A stretch of 12,586 bases of DNA from Betaproteobacteria bacterium (GTDB taxonomy: Bacteria; Pseudomonadota; Gammaproteobacteria; Burkholderiales; SG8-39). How positions within the stretch are numbered: position 1 is the stretch's first letter; each line of letters begins with the position of its first letter. The stretch spans positions 1 to 12,586 of the forward strand of contig VBDM01000001.1 of NCBI GenBank assembly GCA_005881355.1. Reading direction: 5' to 3'. A program made the position numbers and the translations under genes. Positions 1 to 7,259 of the stretch are shown piece after piece. Below the pieces are notes generated by a model. The model was given only the letters and a program-made list of their open reading frames with translations. It was not told the origin of the DNA and ran no database searches.

Positions 1-1
1 G

Positions 2-1123
2 AAGCTCACCTACGAGAAGTGCGAGACCGAGTACAACAACGCGCGCGGCGTGGAATGCTACGAGCGCACAAAGAAACGCGGCCCGACCGGAGCGACGCTC
101 GTGCACCCGCTTTCGACCGGCATCACCTATTCGCCCATCGACAAGGGAACGGCCGACCACATTCCGATCGTGTCGATCGGCTACGGGCGCACCGACGCCT
201 CCGACGGGCGCGTGTTCCCGTGGGTGTTCCCCCTCATTACCAACTACTGGAGCCAGAACACCGCCAAGATCAAGTTCATCGGCATGAAGGAAGGCGGAAT
301 GGACAAGCTGAAAGGCAAGAAGATCGTGAACATCTATCACGACTCGGCCTACGGCAAGGAAACCATCCCCGTGCTCGATGCGCAGGCGAAGAAGTACGGT
401 TTCGAGGTGACGCACATCCCGGTTGCGCACCCGGGCAACGAGCAGCAGGCGCAGTGGCTGCAGATCCGCCAGATCAAGCCCGACTGGGTGATCCTGCGCG
501 GCTGGGGCGTGATGAATCCGACCGCGCTCAAGGCCGCCGCCAAGGTGGGCTTTCCCCGCACCAAAATCGTGGGCGTGTGGTGGAGCGGCGCCGAGGAGGA
601 CGTGATCCCGGCGGGCGACGCAGCCAAGGGCTACGTCGCCGCGGCGTTCAACGTCTCGGGCAGCAACTACCCGGTGATCAAGGAAATCGAAAAGAACGTG
701 TATGCCAAGGGCAAGGGCGAAATGGAGGATCACTCGCGCGTCGGCAGCATCTACTACAACCGCGGCGTGGTGTTCGGCATCATCTCCACGGAAGCGATTC
801 GTACCGCTCAGGAGAAATTCGGAAAAGGCAAACCGATGACCGACGACAAGATCCGCTGGGGCCTGGAGCACTTGAGCATCGACGACAGGAAGCTCAAGCA
901 GCTCGGCGCCACCGGCTTCATGCAGGCCCTGAAAGTGTCGTGCATGGACCACGAGGGCGGCGGGTCGGTGAAGTTCCTGCAGTGGGACGGCGCGAAGTGG
1001 AACACGATCACCGACTGGATCGCCTCCGACCAGTCGATCGTGCGGCCCATGATCGAGGAGTCCGCGGCGAAGTACGCAACGGAGAAGGGCATCACGCCGC
1101 GCGATTGCTCGAAAGAAGGCTGA
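2..1123 (+). CDS. Branched-chain amino acid/aromatic acid ABC transporter substrate-binding protein (5' partial)
   Basis: This is the 3' part of a periplasmic type I solute-binding protein of the LivK/Peripla_BP_6 class, which delivers an amino acid or organic acid to a Liv-type ABC permease. The frame is open from base 2, so start codon and signal peptide lie outside the window; 373 residues are visible. Seen in the sequence: an early ECYERTKKRGPTGAT stretch, then HPLSTGITY, the lobe segment VNIYHDSAYGKE, and WVILRGWGVMNPTALKAAAKVGF, typical of this fold. The gene lies 113 bp upstream of a LivF-type ATPase gene on the same strand, so both probably belong to one uptake operon. From memory, related proteins sit beside acyl-CoA ligase genes in aromatic-acid clusters, so the ligand may be an aromatic or branched acid rather than leucine. 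That part is inference; the family call is firm. Confidence 0.9.
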   Translation, partial: KLTYEKCETEYNNARGVECYERTKKRGPTGATLVHPLSTGITYSPIDKGTADHIPIVSIGYGRTDASDGRVFPWVFPLITNYWSQNTAKIKFIGMKEGGMDKLKGKKIVNIYHDSAYGKETIPVLDAQAKKYGFEVTHIPVAHPGNEQQAQWLQIRQIKPDWVILRGWGVMNPTALKAAAKVGFPRTKIVGVWWSGAEEDVIPAGDAAKGYVAAAFNVSGSNYPVIKEIEKNVYAKGKGEMEDHSRVGSIYYNRGVVFGIISTEAIRTAQEKFGKGKPMTDDKIRWGLEHLSIDDRKLKQLGATGFMQALKVSCMDHEGGGSVKFLQWDGAKWNTITDWIASDQSIVRPMIEESAAKYATEKGITPRDCSKEG

Positions 1124-1136
1124 GCGTTCCCTGTTT

Positions 1137-1228
1137 CCTCTCCCGCTTGCGGGAGAACGTGAACGACCCTCACCCGCTCGCTATGCTCGCACCCTCTCCC
1201 GCTTGCGGGAGAGGGTTGGGGTGAGGGG
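1137..1228. repeat. REP-like palindromic intergenic repeat (two hairpins)
   Basis: Two related palindromes fill most of the gap between the binding-protein and ATPase genes. The first, at 1139-1156, is an 8-bp stem (TCTCCCGC/GCGGGAGA) with a TT loop. The second, at 1192-1215, is an 11-bp stem (CCCTCTCCCGC/GCGGGAGAGGG) with a TT loop. An outer 9-bp pair, CCCTCACCC (1167-1175) with GGGTGAGGG (1219-1227), encloses the second hairpin. This matches a dispersed element I recognise from many proteobacterial genomes, which often creates spurious PSPACGRG-type peptides when translated. It is probably a non-autonomous intergenic repeat. It may attenuate or stabilise the polycistronic mRNA. Confidence 0.85.
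1220..1228 (+). promoter_or_regulatory. Ribosome binding site of the LivF-type gene, inside the repeat
   Basis: The purine-rich GGTGAGGGG ends 8 nt before the ATG at 1237 and is the only good Shine-Dalgarno candidate. It forms the right end of the palindromic repeat, and most of it is paired in the outer stem (1219-1227 with 1167-1175), so folding could hide the ribosome site. Confidence 0.55.
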
Positions 1229-1236
1229 CCATATTC

Positions 1237-2067
1237 ATGTCCGCCGTCCCGCAACCCGAATCGCGGCAAACCTACCTCAGCGTCAACAACATCGAGGTCA
1301 TCTACGACCACGTCATCCTGGTGCTGAAGGGCGTGTCGCTTTCGGTACCGGAAAGAAAAATCGTTGCGCTGCTCGGCGCGAACGGCGCGGGCAAGACCAC
1401 CACGCTCAAGGCGATCTCGAACCTCCTTCGCGCCGAGCGCGGCGAGGTCACCAAGGGAACGATCGAATTCCGCGGGCAGCGCGTGGACGGCTTGAGTCCC
1501 GACGAGCTGGTGAGGCGCGGCGTGGTGCAGGTGATGGAAGGTCGCCATTGCTTCGCGCACCTTACCGTCGAGGAGAATCTTCTCACCGGCGCCTACACGC
1601 GCAGCGCAGGCCGCGCGCAGCTCAAAGAGGACCTGGAAAGGGTGTACGGCTACTTTCCGCTACTGAGGGAGCGGCGCGGCGCGCTCGCCGGCTACACCTC
1701 AGGCGGCGAGCAGCAAATGACCGCGCTTGGGCGCGCTCTGATGGCTCGCCCGAGCATGATCCTGCTCGATGAGCCTTCGATGGGGCTCGCGCCGCAGATC
1801 GTCGAGGAGATTTTCGCTATCGTGAAGAGCCTCAATCAAAAAGAAAATGTGAGCTTCCTGCTCGCCGAACAGAACACCAACGTGGCGCTGCGCTACGCCG
1901 ACTACGGCTACATCCTAGAGAACGGCCGGGTGGTGATGGACGGGGCCGCTCATGAGCTCGCTGCGAACGAGGATGTCAAGGAGTTCTATCTCGGTATATC
2001 CTCGGGTGCCCGCAGGAGCTTCAAGGACGTGAAGCACTACCGCCGCAGGAAGCGGTGGCTGGCTTGA
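1237..2067 (+). CDS. LivF-type ABC transporter ATP-binding protein with C-terminal extension
   Basis: Cytoplasmic ATPase subunit of a branched-chain amino acid-type (HAAT family) ABC importer; it binds and hydrolyses ATP to drive uptake of the ligand brought by the binding protein encoded just upstream. The 276 residues show Walker A GANGAGKTT (47-55), the ABC signature as TSGGEQQ (154-160), Walker B MILLDEPS (174-181), and LAEQN (209-213) in place of the usual H-loop, as in LivF proteins. Typical LivF is about 235 residues. This one has a longer N-terminus and a basic tail of about 23 residues after FYLG (250-253), ending SFKDVKHYRRRKRW. I associate that tail with LivF paralogues in phenylacetate or aromatic-acid transport clusters. 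The ATG at 1237 is preceded by GGTGAGGGG. The stop overlaps the ribosome site of the next gene. Subfamily is firm, substrate uncertain. Confidence 0.93.
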   Translation: MSAVPQPESRQTYLSVNNIEVIYDHVILVLKGVSLSVPERKIVALLGANGAGKTTTLKAISNLLRAERGEVTKGTIEFRGQRVDGLSPDELVRRGVVQVMEGRHCFAHLTVEENLLTGAYTRSAGRAQLKEDLERVYGYFPLLRERRGALAGYTSGGEQQMTALGRALMARPSMILLDEPSMGLAPQIVEEIFAIVKSLNQKENVSFLLAEQNTNVALRYADYGYILENGRVVMDGAAHELAANEDVKEFYLGISSGARRSFKDVKHYRRRKRWLA

Positions 2068-2081
2068 AAAGGAACCCGCGC

Positions 2082-3041
2082 ATGAGAGTGGCTGTCACGC
2101 TGATTGTCCTCGTCGCCGCGTGCGCGGCTTCGGCGCAAACGTATCCGACCAAGCCCATCCGCCTCGTGGTCGGTTTTGCCCCGGGCGGCGCCGCCGACAT
2201 CATCTCGCGCGCGATGAGCGATCCCCTGACGCGCGCGCTTGGCCAGGGCATCATCGTCGACAACAAGCCGGGGGCGGGATCGAGCCTCGCCGCCGAGTTC
2301 GTACCCCGGGCCGCGCCCGACGGCTACACCATCATGATCGCCAGCCAGAGCGGCATGATCGTGAATCCGCTGATCAACAAGAGCGTCGCCTACGACACCC
2401 AGCGCGACTTTGTCGCCATCACGCAGGTGACGAGCTCGCCGCTGGTGGTCGCCGTCAATCCGTCCCTGCCGGTGAGCACGATACGAGAGCTCATCGCCGA
2501 GGCGAAAAAAGCTCCGGGCAAGCTCAACTTCGCCACTTCCGGGAACGGCTCGCTGCCGCATCTCGCCGCGGCGCTCTTCGATGCCCTGGCGGGCATCGAG
2601 ATGGTGCACGTGCCCTACAAGAGCGGAGGGCTGTCGGTGCAGTCGGTGCTCGCGGGCGACACCCAGGTCACGTTCGCGACCTCGCCCTCGGTGATGCCGC
2701 TCGTCCAAGCCGGGCGGCTGCGCGGCCTCGCGGTGACGACGCGCGCCCGCTCGCCCCTGATCGCGGGCCTCCCCGGTATGGAAGAGGCCGGTCTCGCGAA
2801 CTACAACCTGTCGATCTGGTACGGGTTCTTCGCGCCGGCCGGCACGCCGCGCGACATCGTGAAGCGGCTGTTCGACGCGACCGTCCAGGCGCTGCAGGAC
2901 GCACGCCTCAAGGAGGTGCTGGCGCGCGACGGAACCGAGGCTGTCAGCTCGCGCTCGCCAGAGGATTTTGCCGCCTTCCTGCGCGGGGACGCGGGCGTCA
3001 TCGCGCGCGTGATCCGGGAAACCGGGGCGAGGTTCGACTGA
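2082..3041 (+). CDS. Bug-family tripartite tricarboxylate transporter (TctC-like) substrate-binding receptor
   Basis: Periplasmic receptor that binds a carboxylate-type ligand, normally for a TctAB permease, though most Bug proteins are orphans. I start it at ATG 2082 (319 aa) rather than an upstream in-frame GTG at 2055, because AAAGGA lies 8 nt upstream and the signal peptide then begins at Met1. Residues 1-19 form that signal, with a cut near ASA-Q. VAAC at residues 11-14 also resembles a lipobox, so lipid anchoring is possible. The mature protein begins YPTKPIRLVVGFAPGGAADI, the Bug hallmark, followed by VDNKPGAGSSLAAEFV, VHVPYKSGG and WYGFFAPAGTP. It follows the LivF-type gene by 14 bp and is probably cotranscribed. 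No TctA or TctB gene is in the window. Ligand unknown. Large Bug families are typical of Burkholderiales. Confidence 0.93.
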   Translation: MRVAVTLIVLVAACAASAQTYPTKPIRLVVGFAPGGAADIISRAMSDPLTRALGQGIIVDNKPGAGSSLAAEFVPRAAPDGYTIMIASQSGMIVNPLINKSVAYDTQRDFVAITQVTSSPLVVAVNPSLPVSTIRELIAEAKKAPGKLNFATSGNGSLPHLAAALFDALAGIEMVHVPYKSGGLSVQSVLAGDTQVTFATSPSVMPLVQAGRLRGLAVTTRARSPLIAGLPGMEEAGLANYNLSIWYGFFAPAGTPRDIVKRLFDATVQALQDARLKEVLARDGTEAVSSRSPEDFAAFLRGDAGVIARVIRETGARFD

Positions 3042-3052
3042 GCGCAGCTCAG
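3038..3052. terminator. Short hairpin spanning both stop codons of a convergent gene pair
   Basis: CTGAGC (3038-3043) and GCTCAG (3047-3052) form a perfect 6-bp inverted repeat with a GCA loop. The TGA of the Bug gene (3039-3041) lies in one arm and the TGA of the opposing small gene (3049-3051) in the other. It could act as a weak bidirectional terminator or mRNA 3' end, but there is no T-run on either side, so terminator function is only a suggestion. Confidence 0.3.
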
Positions 3053-3201
3053 CCCGCTATCGGCCCCCGGGTCGCGAAGATCAGGATCACCAGCAGCACC
3101 AGCCCTACGCCTAAGCTCCAGCCGATCAGCTTCTTCTCGACGGGGAGCAGGGGCTCCACAGGCATCTTGCGGATTTCTTCGCCGACTTTGGGTTGCACCA
3201 T
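3049..3201 (-). CDS. Small single-span membrane protein (50 aa), downstream of the exporter
   Basis: I do not recognise a named family. The 50-residue protein begins MVQPKVGEEIRKMPVEPLLP, a charged N-terminal half of about 24 residues. One hydrophobic helix follows, roughly residues 26-43 (IGWSLGVGLVLLVILIFA), and a short tail TRGPIAG. It is likely an inner-membrane protein. The ATG at 3201 has a strong ribosome site (AAAGGGAG, about 8 nt upstream) that begins right at the TGA of the exporter gene (3216-3218), so the two genes look translationally coupled. The position suggests a small accessory or stabilising subunit of the exporter, which is inference. It is real by its start signal, compact hydrophobic design and tight spacing, but is short enough to be missed by gene callers. 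Confidence 0.72.
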   Translation of the reverse strand: MVQPKVGEEIRKMPVEPLLPVEKKLIGWSLGVGLVLLVILIFATRGPIAG

Positions 3202-3215
3202 AGTCTTTCTCCCTT

Positions 3216-4658
3216 TCAACCGGCCGCGAGCGGCGGCTTCACCCCGCCGAAAAACACCCAGGAAATCACCAGACCCACCCAGATGACAAACCCGAACAGG
3301 CAGACGATATAGACCGCCGCGAGCTTGCCGATACCTTCCTCCCAGAGCTTCCTGAAGTTGGACATCACCCCGATCGAGAAGAAGGTCATGACGAAAAAGA
3401 TTCCGCGGAACGTGTTGGCCTCGCCCATCGACGAGCGGATTTTGCCCGTCATCTCGGGCGTTGCGCCCAGCGCGAGGAGCAGGATCACGAGGAAGGTCAC
3501 GACGTAGCCGATGATGAATTTCGGGAAGCGCTCCCAGATCTCGCCGATCTTCGCCTTGTCGCCCGGGCGTACGTCGATGTGCCGGGTCCAGATCCAGGCG
3601 AGGATGAATGCCCAGATGCCGATGAAGATGTCGATGAAGACCTTCACCATGGTGGTGGCTCCCAGTATCCAGCCTTTGGCGTAGTTGATGCCTTCGGCGG
3701 CCGCGGCCGCGAGGATCAGCGACTCGGTGATCGCGCCGCTCGCCACCGCGGCGCCGTCGGTCTTGACCGCAAGGCCCATCCACGCGCCCGCCACCATGGG
3801 CTCGTGCGAGAGGAACGCGTTCGCGGCGAACGGCAGAATGAGCAGCTCCACCACGGCGAAAAGCACCACCAGCGAAGCCACCATGACAGGAACGATGGGC
3901 CGGGCGCGGATCGCGCTGCCGGTGGCGATTGCCGCGGACACGCCGCAGATGGAGATGCCCGAGGCAAGCGGCGCCGCCCACTCGCGGCTGAATCCGAACC
4001 ACTTGCGCGCGACGAAGTACACGACCGCCCAGTAGATCAGATAGGCCTCGATGATCGCTGCCAGGCCCCGGAACATGACCGACTTGGCGAGAATCGGCTG
4101 CGCGGCCGCGGTCATTCCGAGAAATCCGCCGAGAATGACGATCGCCGTCTTGATGTACCACTCGGGCCGCACCGCCTCCTTCATCCATCCGGCAAAGCCG
4201 GGGAAGAAATTGCCGATGACGAGCCCGGCGGCGAGCGCGACGATGAACCCGCCTTCGTTGGTGAGCTTCAGCGACCAGCTGATGCCGAATTTCTGCATGT
4301 CGGCGGGCGTCGTCACGGCGAAATTCGCGTAGCTGCCTGCGATCCAGCACAGGTAGCTGATCCAGAACACGGCGGTGAAGCCCAGCGCAAAGCGCTTGAT
4401 ATCGGCCTTCAACGCGGCCGCGCCCGCCGTCATGACGGCGAGCAAGGCGACATAGGTGGCGATCAGGGCGCCGACCCCTCCTAGGCCCGCGTAATTTTTC
4501 GAAACGGGAGCCAGCGCCTTGGAAGGGTCAGCCCAGACAGCCGTGGTGACGACCCATCCCAGGATGTCGGCTCCATCGAGAACGCCGAGCGCGAGCACGA
4601 AAACCAACAACCCGATCCAGACCGACAGCCAGTCTTCACTAACGCCTTTTGGGTCCAT
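3216..4658 (-). CDS. Putative sulfate exporter family transporter (YeiH/UPF0324, long form)
   Basis: Polytopic inner-membrane protein of the Cons_hypoth698 (YeiH/UPF0324) family, commonly labelled putative sulfate exporter; the substrate is not firmly established for most members. With ATG 4658 (AGGGGGAG just upstream) it is 480 residues, against about 340-350 for classic YeiH. The extra part is mainly N-terminal, with hydrophobic spans near 11-27, 59-83 and 91-114. The family core follows: GLVIGNFFPGFAGW (145-158), WYIKTAIVILGGFLG (167-181), ASGISICGVSAAIATGSAI (232-250), MGLAVKTDGAAVASGAITES (294-313), and MTFFSIGVMSNF (424-435) near the end. About 10-12 membrane helices are likely. An alternative ATG 14 codons upstream (4700) would add a non-hydrophobic leader and is less likely. 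It is followed closely by a small membrane protein gene and is divergent from the ligase gene. Confidence 0.88.
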   Translation of the reverse strand: MDPKGVSEDWLSVWIGLLVFVLALGVLDGADILGWVVTTAVWADPSKALAPVSKNYAGLGGVGALIATYVALLAVMTAGAAALKADIKRFALGFTAVFWISYLCWIAGSYANFAVTTPADMQKFGISWSLKLTNEGGFIVALAAGLVIGNFFPGFAGWMKEAVRPEWYIKTAIVILGGFLGMTAAAQPILAKSVMFRGLAAIIEAYLIYWAVVYFVARKWFGFSREWAAPLASGISICGVSAAIATGSAIRARPIVPVMVASLVVLFAVVELLILPFAANAFLSHEPMVAGAWMGLAVKTDGAAVASGAITESLILAAAAAEGINYAKGWILGATTMVKVFIDIFIGIWAFILAWIWTRHIDVRPGDKAKIGEIWERFPKFIIGYVVTFLVILLLALGATPEMTGKIRSSMGEANTFRGIFFVMTFFSIGVMSNFRKLWEEGIGKLAAVYIVCLFGFVIWVGLVISWVFFGGVKPPLAAG

Positions 4659-4849
4659 GGCTCCCCCTGTGAAGCAGCATGCGCGCCGGATCTGCGGCAC
4701 CGCCGGAGCACGGCGTGTGAAGTTACCGGGCGGTCCCGGAAATGGGAACGAATTTTAGATTAATTCCTTATAACCCATCCTGATTTTGTGTGCTATGTTG
4801 CCTGTCGCCGAGGCCTTCGGTCCACTTCTGCGCTCGCCGACCGATCTCG
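4659..4849. promoter_or_regulatory. Divergent intergenic region, probable promoters
   Basis: This 191-bp gap separates the exporter gene (leftward) from the ligase gene (rightward) and must hold promoters for at least one of them. Its centre, about 4750-4795, is markedly more AT-rich than the rest of the window. It contains TATAAC (4769-4774, + strand) and TAAAAT on the - strand (complement of 4752-4757), both plausible -10 boxes, but I cannot find convincing -35 boxes at proper spacing. A small inverted repeat, CCGGG-CGGT-CCCGG (4726-4739), lies in what would be the exporter leader. No recognisable operator. Confidence 0.35.
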
Positions 4850-6088
4850 ATGCCGGAGTACTACGACAGTCTGGAAACCCGCGATCCACAGGAGCGCGAG
4901 CGCTCGCTGATGGCAGCGCTGCCTGGCCAGATCGCGCATGCCAAGCGTAACGCCGCCGGCTGGGCGCGCATTCTCGCCGGCGTCGATCCCCAAGCCGTCA
5001 CCGGCCGGGCGGCGCTTGCGAGGCTGCCGATCACACGCAAGTCGGATCTGGTTGCGCTGCAAAAAGCCGAACGTCCTTTTGGCGGGCTGAACGCGACTCC
5101 CGTCCCGCAGCTCGGCAAGATTTTCGTCTCGCCGGGGCCGATCTACGATCCCGAGGGGCGCGGGCACGACTGGTGGGGCGCGGCTCGCGCCTTGTTTGCG
5201 GCTGGTTTTCGTTCCGGCGATCTGGCGATGAACACCTTCGCCTATCATTTCACGCCGGCGGGCTCGATGCTCGAATCCGGCGCGCTCGCGCTCGGCTGCG
5301 TCGTGGTGCCGAGTGGATCCGGTCAGACCGAAATGCAGGTCGCGACGATCGCCGACCTGCGCGTGAGCGCCTACATGGGAACGCCCTCGTTTCTCAAGCT
5401 GATCGTCGGGAAGGCGGACGAGCTGAACGCGGACATCGGCAGCCTGAAGAAGGCGGCGGTCGGTGCGGAATACCTGCCGAGCGCGCTGCGCGCCGCGATG
5501 GGCGCGCGCGGCATCCGCGTGCTTCAGTCCTACGCTTCTGCCGACCTCGGGCTGATGGCCTACGAATCGGAGGCGCTCGAAGGCATGATCCTCGACGAAG
5601 GCCTGATACTCGAGATCGTGCGTCCCGGCACGGGCGACCCGGTGTCCGACGGCGAAGTCGGCGAGGTGGTCGTCACGACGTTCAATCTGGATTACCCGCT
5701 GATCCGCTTCGGCACGGGAGACCTTTCCGCCGTATTGCCCGGCGCGAGTCCCTGCGGCCGCACCAACACGCGCATCCGGGGCTGGATGGGGCGCGCCGAC
5801 CAGACCGTCAAGGTGAAGGGCATGTTCGTGCATCCCTCGCAGGTCGCGGAGATCGTGAAGCGGCACAAGGAAATCCTCCAGGCGCGCCTCGTCGTGGATA
5901 ATCCCGGGGGCAACGATCGCATGACGCTGCACTGCGAAGTGAAGGGCGCGCCGCCCGCGGGGCTCGATCGGGCGATCGCGGACAGCATCCGCGACATTAC
6001 CAAGCTGCGCGGCGAGGTGGCGTTCGCCAAGCCCGGCGAGCTCGCGAACGACGGCAAGGTGATTGAAGACGCAAAGAAATACGACTGA
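4850..6088 (+). CDS. PaaK-like adenylate-forming enzyme (phenylacetate-CoA ligase family) with atypical P-loop
   Basis: Related to phenylacetate-CoA ligases, which activate an aryl or acyl acid with ATP and then form the CoA thioester. I start it at ATG 4850 (412 aa) because MPEYYDSLETRDPQERE is the usual opening; there is no clear ribosome site, and an in-frame ATG at 4790 would add an unlikely 20-residue leader. Seen: QSYASADLGLMAYES (226-240, the A5 region), IRFGTGDLSAVLP (285-297, A7), GRTNTRIRGWMGRADQTVKVKG split across 303-324 (A8), and a C-terminal LANDGKVIEDAKKY with a candidate catalytic lysine. The P-loop, normally SSGTTGKPT, reads FVSPGPIYDPEG (92-103), so glycine/threonine-rich ATP contacts are missing. 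The enzyme may use ATP differently or catalyse another reaction. The CoA-transferase gene starts 8 bp after its stop, so the two probably act on the same acyl group. Confidence 0.85.
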   Translation: MPEYYDSLETRDPQERERSLMAALPGQIAHAKRNAAGWARILAGVDPQAVTGRAALARLPITRKSDLVALQKAERPFGGLNATPVPQLGKIFVSPGPIYDPEGRGHDWWGAARALFAAGFRSGDLAMNTFAYHFTPAGSMLESGALALGCVVVPSGSGQTEMQVATIADLRVSAYMGTPSFLKLIVGKADELNADIGSLKKAAVGAEYLPSALRAAMGARGIRVLQSYASADLGLMAYESEALEGMILDEGLILEIVRPGTGDPVSDGEVGEVVVTTFNLDYPLIRFGTGDLSAVLPGASPCGRTNTRIRGWMGRADQTVKVKGMFVHPSQVAEIVKRHKEILQARLVVDNPGGNDRMTLHCEVKGAPPAGLDRAIADSIRDITKLRGEVAFAKPGELANDGKVIEDAKKYD

Positions 6089-6095
6089 ACCGCGT

Positions 6096-7259
6096 ATGCG
6101 GCCCAAGCCCCTCGACGGCGTTCGCGTGCTCGACCTGACGCGGCTCCTTCCCGGTCCGGTGGCGACGCTGCATCTCGCCGACATGGGCGCGGACGTCGTC
6201 AAGATTGAGGACACCGAAACGGGAGACTATGCCCGCGCAACGGGTCCCGCGCGCGGGCGGAGTTCGGTTTTCTTCCAGCTTGTCAATCGCAACAAGCGCG
6301 CAATCCGCCTCGACCTGAAGCAGCCGCAGGGACGCGAGGTGCTCCTGCGGCTTGCAAAAGGCGCCGAAATCCTGGTCGAGGGGTTCCGTCCCGGCGTCAT
6401 GGCAAGGCTCGGCGTGGGCTACGACGAGCTCGCCGCGGTCAATCCGCGCCTCGTGTATTGCTCGATCACCGGCTACGGGCAGGACGGGCCGTACGCGGAT
6501 CGCGCGGGACACGACATCAACTACATCGGGTACGCCGGCGTGGGCGACCAGATCGGGACCGAGGAGGCGCCGGTCGTGCCGAACTTCCAGATTGCCGACC
6601 TGCTGGGCGGGGCGCTGACGCCGGTGATGGGGATGCTCGCCGCACTGATCGACGCAAGATCGTCCGGGCGCGGCCGCCGCATCGACGTCGCCATGACCGA
6701 CGCGGTGTTTGCGCACGCGATCCTTCCTCTCGTGGGATTCCTCGAGCGCGGCAAAGCGCCCGGCCGCGGCACCGGCATGCTCGGCGGCGGACTGCCCTGC
6801 TACAACGTCTATCGGACGCGGGACGGGCGCCACCTCGCGGTGGGGGCGCTCGAGCGGAAGTTCTGGGAAACGCTGTGCGATATACTCGGCTGCCCCGAAT
6901 TGAAGGAAAAGCACATCGTGTACGGCGAGGAGGCAAGGCCGGTGAGAGAACGGCTCGCGGAGATCTTCGCGTCGCGCGCGCAGCGCGAATGGGCGGATCT
7001 TTTCGCCCGCGCGGATTGCTGCGTGAGCCCGATCCTGACCATGGATGAGGCGCTAGCGAACGAGCAACTGCGCGCCCGCGGCATGAGTATCGTGGAGGAC
7101 GGGCTGACGCAGTTCGCTTCTCCCGTCAAGTTCAGCGAATTCGAGTTTTCGATCGAGCGTCCGGCGCCCGGACCCGGCGAGCATACGGACGAGATCCTGC
7201 GCGAAGCCGGGTACGGCGACGCGGAGATCGAGGTGTTGCGCAAGAGCGGAGCGATTTGA
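6096..7259 (+). CDS. CaiB/BaiF family III CoA transferase or alpha-methylacyl-CoA racemase-like enzyme
   Basis: Cytoplasmic enzyme of the family III CoA-transferase fold, which moves CoA between acids or racemises 2-methylacyl-CoAs. With ATG 6096 it has 387 residues, normal for the family. The N-terminus LDGVRVLDLTRLLPGP and GADVVKIED is canonical. Asp140 in AGHDINYIGYAG aligns with the catalytic aspartate of formyl-CoA transferase and AMACR. GGGLPCYNVYRTRDGRHLAV, GALE and DCCVSPILTMDEAL resemble AMACR and Mycobacterium MCR more than classic CoA transferases. It follows the ligase gene by 7 bp without an obvious ribosome site, so translational coupling is likely; a TTG at 6063 inside the ligase gene is an alternative start. 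Whether it is a transferase or racemase cannot be decided from sequence alone. Confidence 0.92.
   Translation: MRPKPLDGVRVLDLTRLLPGPVATLHLADMGADVVKIEDTETGDYARATGPARGRSSVFFQLVNRNKRAIRLDLKQPQGREVLLRLAKGAEILVEGFRPGVMARLGVGYDELAAVNPRLVYCSITGYGQDGPYADRAGHDINYIGYAGVGDQIGTEEAPVVPNFQIADLLGGALTPVMGMLAALIDARSSGRGRRIDVAMTDAVFAHAILPLVGFLERGKAPGRGTGMLGGGLPCYNVYRTRDGRHLAVGALERKFWETLCDILGCPELKEKHIVYGEEARPVRERLAEIFASRAQREWADLFARADCCVSPILTMDEALANEQLRARGMSIVEDGLTQFASPVKFSEFEFSIERPAPGPGEHTDEILREAGYGDAEIEVLRKSGAI

Noticed and set aside
808..1560. - strand open frame across the palindromic repeat with a PSPASGRG-type peptide
   Set aside because: That peptide is the known translation artefact of this repeat; both ends are antisense to real genes.
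4790..4849. Upstream ATG at 4790 as start of the ligase
   Set aside because: The added 20 residues are Cys/Arg/Pro-rich and unlike family N-termini; ATG 4850 gives the usual MPEYYD opening.
4793..6214. Long open frame on the - strand opposite the ligase gene (473 codons)
   Set aside because: Arg/His/Asp-rich composition without any family motif, lying opposite a well-supported gene; an effect of high GC and few stops.
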